From Flavobacteriales bacterium (lineage in GTDB: Bacteria > Bacteroidota > Bacteroidia > Flavobacteriales_D > Sanyastnellaceae): a stretch of DNA of 44,628 bases. Location: positions 1 to 44,628 of the forward strand of contig CANGTU010000028.1 in NCBI GenBank assembly GCA_947456965.1. Direction: 5' to 3'. A program made the translations under genes and the position numbers. How positions within the stretch are numbered: the first letter of the stretch is position 1; each line of letters begins with the position of its first letter. Positions 42,582 to 44,628 of this stretch are shown here, piece by piece. Below the pieces are notes generated by a model. That model was not told where the DNA came from. It saw only the letters and a list, made by a program, of their open reading frames with translations, and did no database searches.

Positions 42582-44628
42582 ATGTTCAACTTCCTTTTCC
42601 AGTTTTCGGACATGCGCAGAGTGCTGCATGGCCTCTCAGGAACACGGGCCACATGGCTCTCGTTCGTGGTTATTCTGATGATGCTGTTGCTGCCAGATGG
42701 TGCCTGTGCTCAGGAAATATGTAATAACGGGGTGGATGATGATGGCGACATGCTCATTGATCTGAATGATGCTGCGAACTGCGCCTGTGGAGCTGGTGCT
42801 CCGGCAAATGCGATAATTCCTAATCCTTCATTTGAGGAATTTACCTGTGTTCCTAATTTCTTTACTCAGGTGGACTGCGCTGTGGGTTGGGTACAAGCTA
42901 CATTGGGTACAAGTGATTTCTACCTGAACGTGAATGGAGGTTTCTGGCCCCCAAGCATCCCGATGCCCGTGCCGGATGGAGTTGGTCTTGGAGGCTTCCT
43001 CAGCTTTGGGCAGACGATGGGTAATGTTACGTTTAATACAAATGAGTACCTCGGTACATGCCTTATGACTCCGATGGAGGCTGGAGTTACATACACCCTG
43101 CAACTGAGCGTGGCCGGTATCGCTATGGATCCCGCAGATGGTACAAGTGGCGATATTTTTTTCGGTGCGCTGGATATCACTCTCTTCGGTTCGTCTGAAT
43201 GTCCGCCAGGTGGGGAGTGGTGGTTTCTTCAAACGGACCCTAATAATCCAATAAATCAGGCATGTCCGGTCGGGCTGAATGACTGGACTGAACTTGCTCA
43301 CGCCAGTCACGCGGCTGATGGTACGTGGCAAACCATCACGTTTCAGTTCACTCCCGAAACGGATATTCAGGCTATCATGATCGGAGGGCCATGTGACCTT
43401 CCCAATGATTTTATTCTTAATTCAATTAGTAGTGTTCCCTATTTTTTTATTGATGGGGTTGTTCTTTCTGCTTCCACTTCAGAGGCGGAAATCACTTCCA
43501 CCGGAGGTTTCTGTTCAGATGATATGATTCTTACTGCCGCCTTAACCGGAGGCACTCCTGAGAGCTTTCAATGGTACAGAGAGGGTATAGCTCTTCCGGG
43601 AGAAACTTCCGCTGAACTTGATGTGTCTGCGCTGAACCTCGGTCCCGGGTTTTTTCAGGTGACTATCGTGAATCAGGATGGAGTTTGTTCTCAGGCTGAA
43701 ATTCTTCTTGAAGAACCGGATTTTGTTCAGCCGGCACTCACTGTGGAGCCGGGTCAGGGCTGCGCACCGCTTACCGTGAACTTCGCTGTTCAATCAGATC
43801 CTGCTGAACTGGTGTCACAAACATGGGAGTTTGGTGCAGATGGCGCCACAAGCGATGACCCCAATCCGTCATTCACATACACCGAACCGGGTTGGTACGA
43901 TGTTACGCTGACTGTGGCGGGGGCTAATGGTTGCGCCACCACGGCCGAATTTCAGCAACTGATCCAGGTCCTGGAGATTCCTGAGGTTCAAATCGCGGCG
44001 GATCCTGAAGTAGTCTGCGTAAACGATCCTGTTGAGTTCACCGCAACCGGTTTAACTGCAGGAGTGTGCAACTGGGATTTTGGCGACGGGCAGGAGAGTG
44101 ATGAGTGTGCATCCACGTCACATGCGTACGCAACGGCTGGTACGTACACGGTTATATTCGAGCTTGATCTTCCTGAAAACTGTCCGGAGTCGGTGACCGC
44201 TGAGACTACCGTCACGGTGGTAGGTTCTCCCGATGCTTCCTTCACCTTTGGTCCTCAGCCGGCCGATGCCTTTGATCCGGAAGTTACGTTCACAGACGCC
44301 AGTACCGGCAATCCGGTGCTCTGGGAATGGCAGTTTGGGCAGAACGGCATACTGGGCGGCAGCACCGACCAGAACACGTCATTCACATTCCCTGCTTTAG
44401 GGGGCTTTTATCCCGTTGAGCTGGTTGTGACGAACGAGGAGGGCTGCGCCGATAGTATTACGGCAGTGGTCGGGATTGTGGAATTCTTCAGCATCTATAT
44501 CCCGAACGCATTCACTCCGGATGGGGATGGTGTGAATGATGTGCTTCAGGTTGAGTCCACCGGACTCGACGAGAGTTCATTTCAGATCGATGTTTTCGAC
44601 CGGTGGGGAGGGAAGGTGTTCAGCAGCG
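42582..44628 (+). CDS. PKD-domain surface protein with type B T9SS domain (paralogue 3, cut by window edge)
   Basis: The first 682 codons of a third paralogue; it runs off the right edge inside the sorting domain. A 44-residue leader (MFNFLFQFSD...ACAQ) matches paralogue 1 in length and start context, which is why 42582 is chosen over 42294 or 42612. Then come the acidic loop CNNGVDDDGDMLIDLNDAANC, the beta-sandwich (IIPNPSFEEFTC to PYFFIDGVVLS), the Ig-like domain (FQWYREGIALPGETSAEL), three PKD domains (GQGCAPLTVNF; CNWDFGDGQES; SFTFGPQPADAF) and the start of the type B domain (IPNAFTPDGDGVNDVLQVE, FDRWGGKVFSS). The domain order is that of paralogue 1. The frame shows no stop to the edge. 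Confidence 0.85.
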   Translation, partial: MFNFLFQFSDMRRVLHGLSGTRATWLSFVVILMMLLLPDGACAQEICNNGVDDDGDMLIDLNDAANCACGAGAPANAIIPNPSFEEFTCVPNFFTQVDCAVGWVQATLGTSDFYLNVNGGFWPPSIPMPVPDGVGLGGFLSFGQTMGNVTFNTNEYLGTCLMTPMEAGVTYTLQLSVAGIAMDPADGTSGDIFFGALDITLFGSSECPPGGEWWFLQTDPNNPINQACPVGLNDWTELAHASHAADGTWQTITFQFTPETDIQAIMIGGPCDLPNDFILNSISSVPYFFIDGVVLSASTSEAEITSTGGFCSDDMILTAALTGGTPESFQWYREGIALPGETSAELDVSALNLGPGFFQVTIVNQDGVCSQAEILLEEPDFVQPALTVEPGQGCAPLTVNFAVQSDPAELVSQTWEFGADGATSDDPNPSFTYTEPGWYDVTLTVAGANGCATTAEFQQLIQVLEIPEVQIAADPEVVCVNDPVEFTATGLTAGVCNWDFGDGQESDECASTSHAYATAGTYTVIFELDLPENCPESVTAETTVTVVGSPDASFTFGPQPADAFDPEVTFTDASTGNPVLWEWQFGQNGILGGSTDQNTSFTFPALGGFYPVELVVTNEEGCADSITAVVGIVEFFSIYIPNAFTPDGDGVNDVLQVESTGLDESSFQIDVFDRWGGKVFSS
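43710..43892 (+). repeat. Near-identical block A, copy in paralogue 3
   Basis: Partner of 38959-39141; nine differences in 183 bases by eye. Confidence 0.8.
44490..44628 (+). repeat. Near-identical block B, copy in paralogue 3
   Basis: Partner of 39739-39877; 11 differences in 139 bases by eye. It ends at the window edge. Confidence 0.8.

Noticed and set aside
1-44628. tRNA, rRNA, CRISPR, insertion sequences, phage genes
   Set aside because: Read through for T-loop-like GTTCRA motifs, direct-repeat arrays, transposase motifs and terminal inverted repeats; none was convincing by eye.

Overview
The window looks like a chromosomal segment of a Bacteroidota bacterium. At least eight proteins end in type IX secretion (T9SS) sorting domains. 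Shine-Dalgarno sequences are not evident. Many start codons sit just downstream of TAnnTTTG-like boxes, the -7 element of the Bacteroidota primary sigma factor. DUF4625, GH92 and DUF2147 proteins also fit. GC looks high for the phylum (roughly mid-50s percent by eye, not computed). The mix of housekeeping genes and secreted enzymes suggests a free-living or particle-degrading heterotroph. No tRNA, rRNA, CRISPR array, insertion sequence or phage gene was recognised.

Left part (1-10.5 kb): a truncated methyltransferase, a class III aminotransferase and a 554-residue protein of unknown function. These are followed on the minus strand by a run of exported proteins: a T9SS-targeted subtilisin, a GH92 alpha-mannosidase lipoprotein, a small lipoprotein, a DUF2147 protein and an outer-membrane barrel protein. 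The subtilisin and mannosidase together suggest glycoprotein breakdown.

Middle (10.6-29.9 kb): mostly housekeeping. There is a DivIC/FtsB-like division protein translationally coupled to a MutS2-like ATPase without a Smr domain, a CCA-adding enzyme, PhoD-type phosphatase divergent from an M1 peptidase, Sua5/TsaC divergent from pyrR-pyrB, a STAS protein, a small T9SS cargo protein, RNase Z, a zinc-dependent phospholipase C-like protein with ComB phosphatase, GcvT, a glycosyltransferase and a DPP-IV-like S9 peptidase.

Right part (29.9-44.6 kb): a three-gene unit (His-rich CxxC protein, TonB-dependent receptor, DUF4625 lipoprotein) closed by a terminator, which I read as a transition-metal (perhaps zinc) uptake locus. 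Then come T9SS cargo genes: a lamin-tail/Ig-repeat protein, a BP74-like protein, and three tandem paralogues of a large PKD-domain adhesin-like protein, the last cut by the window edge.

The most notable pattern is promoter placement. In about a dozen genes a TAnnTT(T/C)G-like box ends 4-6 bases before the start codon, which predicts leaderless mRNAs. It also settles several start codons and leaves no room for a PyrR attenuator ahead of pyrR-pyrB.
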